From positions 1 through 32,916 of the forward strand of contig JAOZNS010000003.1 of the NCBI GenBank assembly GCA_029933635.1: a DNA stretch of 32,916 bases, given 5' to 3'. Below, piece after piece: positions 9,238 through 17,691 of this stretch. A model generated the notes under the pieces. It was not told the DNA's origin and ran no database searches. It saw only the letters and a list, made by a program, of their open reading frames with translations. How positions within the stretch are numbered: position 1 is the first letter of the stretch; the number at the start of each line of letters is the position of its first letter. The DNA comes from Candidatus Zixiibacteriota bacterium (GTDB lineage Bacteria > Zixibacteria > MSB-5A5 > SM1-73). The translations under genes were made by a program, and so were the position numbers.

Positions 9238-9864
9238 ATGCCGATAGAGGAAACAATAGGAATCTGGGTGGGTGCCTTTTTGACCCTGTGTATATTTTCC
9301 TTCCTGTATAAGGATAATCCCTTTTATAAGCTGGCCGAACACATATTTGTGGGGATATCTGCAGGATACTGGGCTACACTGGAATGGCATAACGTCTTTC
9401 TACCTAATCTATGGAAACCACTTACCCAGGAAGGAAGGCTTCTTCTTCTGGTTCCCTTCGCCTTTGGAATTTTGCTTTTCGGACGTTTCACCAAAAAATA
9501 TAGCTGGCTTTCCCGCTGGTCCATGGCGCTGATCATCGGAATCTATGCAGGAATAACCATAGTGGGCTATGGATCAGGAGATCTGATACTTCAGATTCAC
9601 GCCAATTTGCTTCCCTTGTGGACCGACGATTGGTTCACCTCCTTAAATAATATCCTATTAACCGTTGGGGTGATAACCGGTCTGATCTACTTCTTCTTCT
9701 CCAAGGAACACAAGGGACTCTTTGGGGCCGGAGCCAAAGTAGGCATCTGGTTTCTGATGATCTCCTTTGGGGCTTCATTTGGCTATACGGTCATGTCCCG
9801 TATGTCTCTTCTGATCGGCAGAATATACTTTCTTTTAGGAAACTGGCTCCATCTTTTGGAGTAA
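9238..9864 (+). CDS. Cassette 3 protein D: polytopic membrane protein
   Basis: CIFSFLYKDNPFYKLAEHIFVGISAGY and GLIYFFFSKEHKGLFGAGAKVGIWFLMISFGASFGYTVMSRMSLLIGR. Confidence 0.85.
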   Translation: MPIEETIGIWVGAFLTLCIFSFLYKDNPFYKLAEHIFVGISAGYWATLEWHNVFLPNLWKPLTQEGRLLLLVPFAFGILLFGRFTKKYSWLSRWSMALIIGIYAGITIVGYGSGDLILQIHANLLPLWTDDWFTSLNNILLTVGVITGLIYFFFSKEHKGLFGAGAKVGIWFLMISFGASFGYTVMSRMSLLIGRIYFLLGNWLHLLE

Positions 9865-10088
9865 TTCCCGGCCACCTGAAATCGTTGGTGTTCAACTGGG
9901 GCAATCTTATCTTTTCGACGACACGATTATGAACAAAGACATCCCCGGCTTATCAGGAGGAGTTTCTCATTTCGCTTTTGGAGAAGGTGTGGGTCTTTCT
10001 TATTTAGGTTGGGAGATTTAATGTAAGTTATTGTATTTGAGAGTCAAATAAAAAAGCATCAACTCTTAGCGAAAAAGATCAGTCTAAA

Positions 10089-10117
10089 AGGGTGAGGTTG
10101 AAAATCACTCTTTTTTT
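10089..10117 (+). terminator. Putative intrinsic terminator of the cassette region
   Basis: AGGGTGA-ggttgaaaa-TCACTCT (7-bp stem, one G-U) followed directly by a T-tract (tttttttgcttttt). Confidence 0.6.
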
Positions 10118-10132
10118 GCTTTTTCTATCTTT

Positions 10133-10168
10133 CCCTCACCCTAACCCTCTCCCCAAGGGGAGAGGGAA
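10133..10168. repeat. Palindromic intergenic repeat element (ccctcaccctaaccctctcccc-aa-ggggagaggg)
   Basis: Perfect 10-bp inverted repeat ccctctcccc/ggggagaggg with a 2-nt loop; antisense translation SPLGERVRVRE is a familiar spurious-ORF signature of a dispersed bacterial repeat. Confidence 0.6.
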
Positions 10169-10226
10169 CTAACTGTAAATCTATCAACCTTGTGGGTTTT
10201 AAATCATGAAGGTGCGACCTGAAATA

Positions 10227-10255
10227 CGAAAGAACCGGAAATGCCAGGTCTTTCG
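10227..10255. repeat. Inverted repeat / hairpin in the convergent intergenic region
   Basis: CGAAAGAACC - ggaaatgcca - GGTCTTTCG (9 pairs with one bulged A). Confidence 0.4.
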
Positions 10256-10604
10256 CATTTTCCCCAAGATTAAAATGAAAAGGAACAGATCTTTCAATTA
10301 TCCCCATAGGGGGAGAGGTTCTAAGATCCTGCGCCTGATGATTTTGGATAGGGGCGAATCTGAAGATTTTCTCTTTTGATTCGGTCAGTTGACTCAAATG
10401 AGGTGGAGTTAAAGCTCTACCCCTACATAAACTACGCCAGCACAATATGGACCACCTCCAGGAAATTTCATTCGAAGCTACATTTTTATTTCTCTCGCCC
10501 TAACAACAACCTGCAAAGAACTCTTTTGAGAATGACCCAAAACGTTTAAGCCATTTCCGCAGGATTCAAATGAAGAGGTTTTTTACTCCATCTCATAAAT
10601 GAAT

Positions 10605-10637
10605 TTAAAAAAAAGCCCCGCCGTTTAAAGGCGGGGC
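10605..10637 (-). terminator. Intrinsic terminator of the dcw cluster, downstream of ftsZ
   Basis: On - strand: GCCCCGCC-tttaaac-GGCGGGGC followed by TTTTTTTT; about 105 bp past the ftsZ stop. Confidence 0.85.
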
Positions 10638-10741
10638 CTGTCGCAAAGGAGGCATTGAGGGTCACTAAAGGAGGTATAAGATAGACGGTCATTCTTTCGA
10701 AATCTGCCAATCGGTATGTTTCGAAAAATAATCTTATATTT

Positions 10742-11893
10742 TCATCCCTCGTTTTGTTTCCTCAAAAAAGTGGGAACCTCCCAGTCATCTGCCTGATATG
10801 AGCGAACCTTGCTTCTGGATGAGACCTGGTGAGGCTTCCCCAGAGGTTCCTTTTGTTTCAGCGAGTTTTTTTCCAAAATCAGCTTGCCTGATGAGAAAAG
10901 GTCGGAGCCGGATTCGGTTTCCTCGCTTTTCAGATTATTGCCAAATCCAGTGGCGATGACCGTTACCCTGATCTCATCCTGAAGATTCTCATCTATCACC
11001 GCGCCGAAGATGATGTTGGCCTCGGTCCCCGCCGCCTCGGCAACCAAGCTGGCGGCCTCATTTACCTCAAGAAGTCCCATATTACTGTTGCCCGTGATGT
11101 TGATTAAAACAGCCTTAGCTCCATTTATGGAGACGTTATCCAGAAGGGGACTGGAGATAGCCTGGGTGGCAGCTTCCTTGGCGCGATTCTCACCGATTCC
11201 GTATCCAATGCCCATGAGCGCATCTCCCATCTCCGACATCACGGTCTTGACATCTGCAAAGTCCAGATTGATTAAGCCGGGGACGCTGATAAGGTCGGAG
11301 ATCCCTTTGGTGGCTTGAAGCAGAACCTCATCTGCCATCCTGAAAGCATCGGTGAGCTTGGTATCTGGGTTGGCTAAGCTCAAAAGCTTCTGGTTGGGAA
11401 TGACTATCAAAGTATCCACCTTATCCTTTAGCTCCTCAATTCCCATAAGGGCGCGGCTCATACGCTTTTTTCCTTCAAAATCAAAAGGCTTGGTTACGAT
11501 CCCGATGGTTAAGGCTCCCTGATCTTTAGCCAGCTCTGCAACAATGGGACAGGCGCCGGTGCCGGTGCCACCTCCCATTCCGGCGGTGACGAAGATCATA
11601 TCCGCACCCAAAAGTGATTCTGCCACCACATCCCTGTCCTCCTCAATCGCCCTTCTGCCGATCTCCGGACTGGCTCCTGCGCCTAATCCTTTGGTAAGGC
11701 GAGAGCCGATCTGGACCCTATGGGTGGCTTTGCAATTCTCCAAATCCTGGAGGTCGGTATTTATGGAGATGAAATCCACTCCCGAGAGTCCAGCGTCGAT
11801 CATTCGATTGACAGCATTCCCTCCGGCCCCACCCACCCCTACCACCTTCATCCGGGCGTAATTTTCATAACTTGTGTCCAGCTCAAAAAACAT
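10742..11893 (-). CDS. ftsZ: Cell division protein FtsZ
   Basis: GGAGGNAVNRM, AGMGGGTGTGACP tubulin signature, C-terminal DDWEVPTFLRKQ peptide. Confidence 0.97.
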   Translation of the reverse strand: MFFELDTSYENYARMKVVGVGGAGGNAVNRMIDAGLSGVDFISINTDLQDLENCKATHRVQIGSRLTKGLGAGASPEIGRRAIEEDRDVVAESLLGADMIFVTAGMGGGTGTGACPIVAELAKDQGALTIGIVTKPFDFEGKKRMSRALMGIEELKDKVDTLIVIPNQKLLSLANPDTKLTDAFRMADEVLLQATKGISDLISVPGLINLDFADVKTVMSEMGDALMGIGYGIGENRAKEAATQAISSPLLDNVSINGAKAVLINITGNSNMGLLEVNEAASLVAEAAGTEANIIFGAVIDENLQDEIRVTVIATGFGNNLKSEETESGSDLFSSGKLILEKNSLKQKEPLGKPHQVSSRSKVRSYQADDWEVPTFLRKQNEG

Positions 11894-11919
11894 AGCTTCT
11901 CCCTCCCTCTTTTGGAATT

Positions 11920-13146
11920 TTAAAGATATGAACTAAAAATGTTTTTCATCTTTTGAAACCATCCCTTTGCCTTCAGGCGTCCTCTTAGCTTTCCTTCTCT
12001 CATCTGTTCCCATCCGTAGAGGATCAGCCCCACTCCAGTCGAATAGATGGGGCTGGAGGCATGTTCCTCCAGACCGGCTAAGCCTTGTGGTTTTCCGGTT
12101 CGCACCGGAACATCAAATATCTTTTCTGCCAGCTCCACCATTCCTGGCATCAACGATCCTCCGCCGGTGAGAACGATTCCGGCGGTTAAAAGGTCAAAAA
12201 AGTTACTTTTTTTCATTTCTTGAAGGGTAAGGCTAAGTATTTCCTCCACCCGGGGTTCGATTATTGCGGAAAGCACAGTTCGGGAGATCTGTTGAGGCTT
12301 TCTCCCCCCCACCCCAGGAACCTCAATGGTCTCATCCGGATCCACCAGGCTGGATATGGCACAACCGTAGAGTTTTTTAATCTCCTCAGCCTGATCCACC
12401 GGCGTTCTTAGACCAATGGCCACATCGTTGGTGATGTTTTTTCCTCCTAAGCCCACCACCCCGGTGTGTCTGATGGAGCCGTCATAGAAGATGGCAAAAT
12501 CGGTGGTTCCCCCTCCCAGATCCAAAAGCGCCACCCCTAACTCCTCCTCATCCGGAGACAATAGTGCGTAGCTGGTGGCAAGGGGTTGAAGCACCAGATC
12601 CTTTACCTCCACTCCAGCCTTTTTTACGCTCCGGTAGATGTTCTGAGCGGAGGTAATAGCTCCGGTGACTATATGAACCTCGGTTTCTAACCTCACCCCC
12701 ACCATTCCCACCGGATCTTTGACTCCGGTTTGATCATCCACCGTGAACTCCTGAGGCAGGACATGGATGATTTCCCGATCCATGGGCAAGGCAACCGTCT
12801 TGGCAGCTTCGATAACCTTCTCCACATCCGTGGGGGTGATCTCGTGATCGGAGCCAGATACTGCGATCACCCCTCTGCTGTTGATGCTTCGGATGTGATC
12901 GCCAGCTATGCCAGCAAAGACGGAGTCCACCTTAACTCCTGCCATCATCTCCGCATCTTCCACCGCGGTAGCTATCGACTCCACGGTCCTCTCCAGGTTG
13001 ATGACCACTCCCCGCTTCAGTCCTTCCGATGGACTGGTGCCAATACCAATTATCTTGGGTTGCCCGGACTCACCTATCTCTGAAATGATGGCTGCTATCT
13101 TGGTGGTCCCTATATCCAAACCGACGATTTGACTTTCATCTCCCAT
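11920..13146 (-). CDS. ftsA: Cell division protein FtsA
   Basis: IVGLDIGTTKIAAIISE, LLDLGGGTTDFAIF, VLTGGGSLMPG actin-fold motifs; adjacent to ftsZ. Confidence 0.96.
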   Translation of the reverse strand: MGDESQIVGLDIGTTKIAAIISEIGESGQPKIIGIGTSPSEGLKRGVVINLERTVESIATAVEDAEMMAGVKVDSVFAGIAGDHIRSINSRGVIAVSGSDHEITPTDVEKVIEAAKTVALPMDREIIHVLPQEFTVDDQTGVKDPVGMVGVRLETEVHIVTGAITSAQNIYRSVKKAGVEVKDLVLQPLATSYALLSPDEEELGVALLDLGGGTTDFAIFYDGSIRHTGVVGLGGKNITNDVAIGLRTPVDQAEEIKKLYGCAISSLVDPDETIEVPGVGGRKPQQISRTVLSAIIEPRVEEILSLTLQEMKKSNFFDLLTAGIVLTGGGSLMPGMVELAEKIFDVPVRTGKPQGLAGLEEHASSPIYSTGVGLILYGWEQMREGKLRGRLKAKGWFQKMKNIFSSYL

Positions 13147-13161
13147 GTCTGCCTCTTGGTC

Positions 13162-13998
13162 TTAAAGGTTTTGGACTTTTGTCTGATCGGGAGGGTTTTC
13201 GCTTTTCCCTTCTGGCAAGGGAGCTTTTCTTGAGGAATCGGTCAGCACCACCTGATCATCGAATCTAAGATCCAGACATAAAAACTGGTTGACTTTGTTC
13301 TCCATGGCCAGGATGGTTTTCACCCTTCTCCATTTTTTCTTAAAATCGCCCAGCCCCATCATCACTTTGACCCCGGGCAGAAGATAGACAATTGGATCGG
13401 AAATATCTCGAAGGTTGATCTCGGCTAAAAGCTTTTCCAAATCGGGATCAGCCGAAAGCAGAGTGCTGTATAACTCCAACGCCTTTGCCACCTTAAGATT
13501 AGAACATTTCCGATAAGGTTTTAAGGCGTTCTCTGTTTTTGGATCTACCTCCTTTGACTCGATTCCGGTCACCATTGGGAGATCACGGTATAAATCCTCC
13601 TGATCTAAAGGGATGATCTCCTGATCGATCGACAGCCCACAAAATCCCCATTCCCCCAGATCAGGGAATTTGGCTGGAAGGCTGAGCCAGAGAATCGGCA
13701 TCTTTTCTTGCACCTCAATCAATATGCTCTGTGGAAACCTTCTTTTTATTAAGACCCCCTTTATCCTCGGGTCCTTTTTTAGCTCTGCCTCAATCTGGGT
13801 TAAGTTCAGGCTGAAGATGTTTTTGCCCAGGCATGGTTGGACTTTTTTCATGATCTCGTTGGATGTTATCTTGTGGTTTCCCCGGATCTTAATTTCGATC
13901 ACATCGAAGTTAGGGGAGTGACAAACGTATATGTAGGTTCCGCAAAATATCAATATGATCGCAACAAGGACAAAAAAAGTTCTCTTCCCGTTAGTCAA
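13162..13998 (-). CDS. ftsQ: Cell division protein FtsQ/DivIB
   Basis: N-terminal TM, POTRA region (FDVIEIKIRGNHKITSNEI...DPRIKGVLIKRRFPQSILIEVQEKMPI); between murC and ftsA. Confidence 0.9.
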   Translation of the reverse strand: MTNGKRTFFVLVAIILIFCGTYIYVCHSPNFDVIEIKIRGNHKITSNEIMKKVQPCLGKNIFSLNLTQIEAELKKDPRIKGVLIKRRFPQSILIEVQEKMPILWLSLPAKFPDLGEWGFCGLSIDQEIIPLDQEDLYRDLPMVTGIESKEVDPKTENALKPYRKCSNLKVAKALELYSTLLSADPDLEKLLAEINLRDISDPIVYLLPGVKVMMGLGDFKKKWRRVKTILAMENKVNQFLCLDLRFDDQVVLTDSSRKAPLPEGKSENPPDQTKVQNL

Positions 13999-13999
13999 A

Positions 14000-15373
14000 T
14001 TATTCCCTCAACTGATTTAAAAGTTGCGTTCCAGCCTTGTATACATCCCCTGCTCCCATGGTGATGACCATATCGTTTTCTCTTATCATCCGTCTCAGAA
14101 AGGAGGCCACCTTCTCTAATTGTGGAACATAAAATACATTTTTATGTCCGAGCTTCTTAGCGGAATCGGAGATGAGCTGCCCGCTCACTCCCGGTATAGG
14201 ACTCTCTCGTGCGGGATAAACGTCGGTCACCACCAGCACGTCAGAAAGGAGAAGTGCTCTGCCAAATTCTTGATGGAGGTCCCGGGTTCGAGAAAACAGA
14301 TGAGGTTGAAATACCGCCACCGTTCTTCTTTTCCATCCAGTCCTTGCGCTTTCTAAGGTGGCTAAGATCTCCGTGGGATGATGGGCATAATCATCCACCA
14401 CCAAAACGCCTTTCACCTCTCCTTTGATCTCAAATCTTCTATGCACCCCTTTGAACTTCTTCAGTCCACCTATAATTTTCTCCCAGGGTATATCCAGTTC
14501 CAAACCGACTCCAATTGCCGCCAGGGAGTTTTTTACATTATGAGCTCCAGGAACGGATAGAGATACCTCTCCTTTGTTCTCCCCATTGATTTGCACTTCA
14601 AACCTGCTGTGGTTTTTCTCAAAACGGATGGAGTAAGCTTTAAGATCTGCCTCCGGAGATAGACCATAAGTGGTCAAGGGTCTTTCTATTTGAGGAACCA
14701 GCTCTTGCAAATTCCTTTCGTCCCAGCATAGAATTACCCTTCCGTAGAAGGGGACCTTATTCACAAACTCGAGGAAGGCGGATTTTATTTCTTCAAAATC
14801 TTTGTAATAATCCAGATGCTCCGCCTCCAGCGTGGTGACCACTGCGATGGTGGGGGTGAGCTGTAAAAAGGAGCGATCGTATTCGTCCGCTTCTGTCACC
14901 ATAAATTCTCCATTTCCCAAGCGGGCGTGCGCACCCAAGTTGATCACCCTTCCGCCCACCACGATGGTGGGGTCCAGTCCCCCCTCAGACAGGATCTCAC
15001 CCACCATCGAGGTGGTGGTTGTCTTCCCATGAGTGCCGGCGATGCCGATCCCGTATTTCATTCTCATCAGCTCGCCTAACATCTCGGCCCTTCTTATCAC
15101 CGGGATCCTTCTATTTTTTGCTCCGATCACCTCTGGATTGTCCTTTTTTACCGCGGAGGAGATGACCACCAGGTCTGCATCCTTTACATTCTCTTCAAGG
15201 TGTTGACTTCGAATCTTTATCCCAAGATCCTGTAACCTTTGGGTGGTCTCGGAGGATTTGAGATCAGAGCCGGTGACCTCATATCCCAGATTGAAAAGCA
15301 CCTCGGCAATGCCGGACATCCCCGCTCCACCAATTCCTACAAGATGGATATGTTTTATTTTACTGAATTTCAT
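14000..15373 (-). CDS. murC: UDP-N-acetylmuramate--L-alanine ligase
   Basis: HLVGIGGAGMSGIAEVL, GIAGTHGKTTTTSM, VDDYAHHPTEI. Confidence 0.96.
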   Translation of the reverse strand: MKFSKIKHIHLVGIGGAGMSGIAEVLFNLGYEVTGSDLKSSETTQRLQDLGIKIRSQHLEENVKDADLVVISSAVKKDNPEVIGAKNRRIPVIRRAEMLGELMRMKYGIGIAGTHGKTTTTSMVGEILSEGGLDPTIVVGGRVINLGAHARLGNGEFMVTEADEYDRSFLQLTPTIAVVTTLEAEHLDYYKDFEEIKSAFLEFVNKVPFYGRVILCWDERNLQELVPQIERPLTTYGLSPEADLKAYSIRFEKNHSRFEVQINGENKGEVSLSVPGAHNVKNSLAAIGVGLELDIPWEKIIGGLKKFKGVHRRFEIKGEVKGVLVVDDYAHHPTEILATLESARTGWKRRTVAVFQPHLFSRTRDLHQEFGRALLLSDVLVVTDVYPARESPIPGVSGQLISDSAKKLGHKNVFYVPQLEKVASFLRRMIRENDMVITMGAGDVYKAGTQLLNQLRE

Positions 15374-15448
15374 AATCGATACTGGGTGATCCCAAAGCCT
15401 CGGTTATTTTATCTTTATGGGTTTGCATAATTTTTAAACCCACGGTTC

Positions 15449-16558
15449 TCATCTATAGATTTTTACCCTTTTCTTCAAAAGTCTGTCCATCTCATCAACC
15501 AAAAGTGATGTTGCCTCGGGTCTGCTCACCTCTTTGCTTTTCTCCGCCATCCGTTTCAATTTGGCCGAATTAGAAAGAAGAGAACGAATCTGCACGGAGA
15601 GTTTTTCTGCGGTTAGGTCCCTTTGCAGTATCATCTTTGAAGCCCCCTTTTCTTGTAGACTTTCGGCATTATGTCTTTGATGATCTCCGGTGGCGAAGGG
15701 AAAAGGGATGAGTATGGAGGGTTTCCCGCAGGCGGTGATCTCCGCTAAGGTTAATGCTCCTGCCCGGGAAACCACCAAATCCGAAGCCGCATACGCAGAT
15801 CCCATGTTTCGAATGAATGGATAGACCGCGCATTTAATTTTTTTTCCTTTCACCTTCTGAGAGATCCGAGGAAAATCCGCTTCTCCGGTCTGCCACAGAA
15901 CTTGCCATTCGGGCGGAAGCAAATCCAAGCATTGCAAAAATACAGAATTTATGGCATGAGCACCCTGACTGCCGCCGAAAACGAATATGGTGGCTTTTCC
16001 CTGATCCAATCCAAATTCCTTCAGGGCATGACTTCGCTTCGCCTGGAGAAGATCTCCTCTTATGGGATTTCCGATGACAGTCAATTTTTTTCTTTGGCGG
16101 AAATACCGGACCGATTCTGGATAGGAGAGACATACCCGGTCCACGAAATGGATCAAAAATCGGGTGGAGATTCCCGGGTAGCTGTTCTGCTCCTGGATCA
16201 TGGTGGGCACCTTCAATAAGCTGGCCAAAAGGACCACCGGAAAGCTCACATATCCCCCGGTTCCCACCACCAGATGGGGTTTGGTCTGATTTAATATCTT
16301 GATGGCTTGATAAAAACCTCTCAAAAGATAAAACCAGAGGAACAGGTTGGATAGAAAAGAGCTTCTGGCGAATCCTTTCGTCTGAATAAACACCAGCTTA
16401 AAACCATGTAAAGGAACGACCTTTCTTTCCAGTCCCTCCTTGGTTCCCACGAAGATAAGCTGACTTTGGGGAACTCTCTTTTTGAACTCCTTGGCCATGG
16501 CTATTGCCGGAAAGATGTGTCCGCCGGTCTTTCCTCCTGCAAATATGACTCTTATCAT
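15449..16558 (-). CDS. murG: UDP-GlcNAc undecaprenyl-pyrophosphoryl-MurNAc-pentapeptide transferase
   Basis: GGKTGGHIFPAIA, GTGGYVSFPVVL, EQNSYPGI, GGSQGAHAIN, SRAGALTLAEI. Confidence 0.96.
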   Translation of the reverse strand: MIRVIFAGGKTGGHIFPAIAMAKEFKKRVPQSQLIFVGTKEGLERKVVPLHGFKLVFIQTKGFARSSFLSNLFLWFYLLRGFYQAIKILNQTKPHLVVGTGGYVSFPVVLLASLLKVPTMIQEQNSYPGISTRFLIHFVDRVCLSYPESVRYFRQRKKLTVIGNPIRGDLLQAKRSHALKEFGLDQGKATIFVFGGSQGAHAINSVFLQCLDLLPPEWQVLWQTGEADFPRISQKVKGKKIKCAVYPFIRNMGSAYAASDLVVSRAGALTLAEITACGKPSILIPFPFATGDHQRHNAESLQEKGASKMILQRDLTAEKLSVQIRSLLSNSAKLKRMAEKSKEVSRPEATSLLVDEMDRLLKKRVKIYR

Positions 16559-17679
16559 ATCCTTGTTGTGCCCACAATGCGACGCGCTGGAACGAACTTG
16601 GTCTGTCTGGAGATGTTTAGAAGAATTCCCATCCCGAGCGAAGAAAAGACCAAAGATGAACCACCATAGCTTAAAAAGGGCATGGGGAGTCCTGTGGTGG
16701 GCAAAAGCCCTACCACCACGCTCGCATTGATTATAACTCCCACAAAGATGCTGAAAGTTATCCCGAATGCCAGAAGATATCCAAAATCGTCTGAGGCTTT
16801 TTGTGCAATAGACATTCCCTTTGCGGTCAAAAGAAGAAACAAAATCAAGATAGCTGAAGCTCCTAAGAATCCCAATTCCTCGCCGGTGGTGGCGAAGATG
16901 AAATCGGTATAGGGCTCAGGCAGAAAGAAAAGCTTTGCCTTCCCTTCACCCAGCCCCACCCCCAAAATCTCACCTGAACCCAAAGCCAAGACGGACTGCT
17001 TCATCTGATAGTTTCCTTTGAGGGGATCCTCCAAAGAATTGAGATAATCATTTACTCGTGCCTTTTTATACCCGAGGAGAAATACCAAGATGCATACACT
17101 TAAAATCAGAGGAGCAACGATCAAAAGAAGGTGTCGAACCTTCGCTCCGGCCACAAACAGCATCCCCAGAACAACCGAGGATAGAACCAGAACCGCTCCA
17201 AGATGGGGTTGTTTCAAGATCAAAACGGCGGCCACCCCGAAGATCGCGAAATAGGGGAGAAGAACAGACTTAAGCTCTTTTATTTGACCTTTCCTTCTAC
17301 TTAAAGAAGAGGCCATGAACAGTATCAGAGCATATTTAAAAAGCTCAGAAGGCTGAAAGTTCACCGGTCCAAGCTTTATCCATCGATTGGCTCCCCTGGT
17401 GGAGGGAAATAACAGCACCGTCACCAGCAGAAGAAGTGAAAGAAGTAGGACCAAAGGAGAGATTTTTTCGAATCGATGGTAGTCCACCTTGGTCAGAATC
17501 AAAATCAGTGCTACGGAGATGATCGCCCAGATAGCCTGCCTTTGGACAAAGAAGGTGGAACTTCCCATTTTTTCGGAAGCAAGTATGGCTGAGGCGGAAT
17601 AGACCATCACCACTCCAAAGGCTATTAAGATTAAGACTACCAACATCAAAAGATAATCTGGTCTGGATTTATCGATCAT
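16555..17679 (-). CDS. ftsW: Peptidoglycan glycosyltransferase FtsW (SEDS family)
   Basis: VMVYSASAI, RGANRWIKLGPVNFQPSELFK, GLLPTTGLPMPFLSYGGSSL; 4-bp overlap with murG. Confidence 0.95.
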   Translation of the reverse strand: MIDKSRPDYLLMLVVLILIAFGVVMVYSASAILASEKMGSSTFFVQRQAIWAIISVALILILTKVDYHRFEKISPLVLLLSLLLLVTVLLFPSTRGANRWIKLGPVNFQPSELFKYALILFMASSLSRRKGQIKELKSVLLPYFAIFGVAAVLILKQPHLGAVLVLSSVVLGMLFVAGAKVRHLLLIVAPLILSVCILVFLLGYKKARVNDYLNSLEDPLKGNYQMKQSVLALGSGEILGVGLGEGKAKLFFLPEPYTDFIFATTGEELGFLGASAILILFLLLTAKGMSIAQKASDDFGYLLAFGITFSIFVGVIINASVVVGLLPTTGLPMPFLSYGGSSLVFSSLGMGILLNISRQTKFVPARRIVGTTRI

Positions 17680-17691
17680 CTGACCTTTTCC

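Noticed and set aside
10125-10445. 106-aa - strand ORF (MCWRSLCRGRALTPPHLS...SPLGERVRVRER)
   Set aside because: Overlaps the palindromic repeat; SPLGERVRVRE is a typical translation of a dispersed repeat, so spurious.
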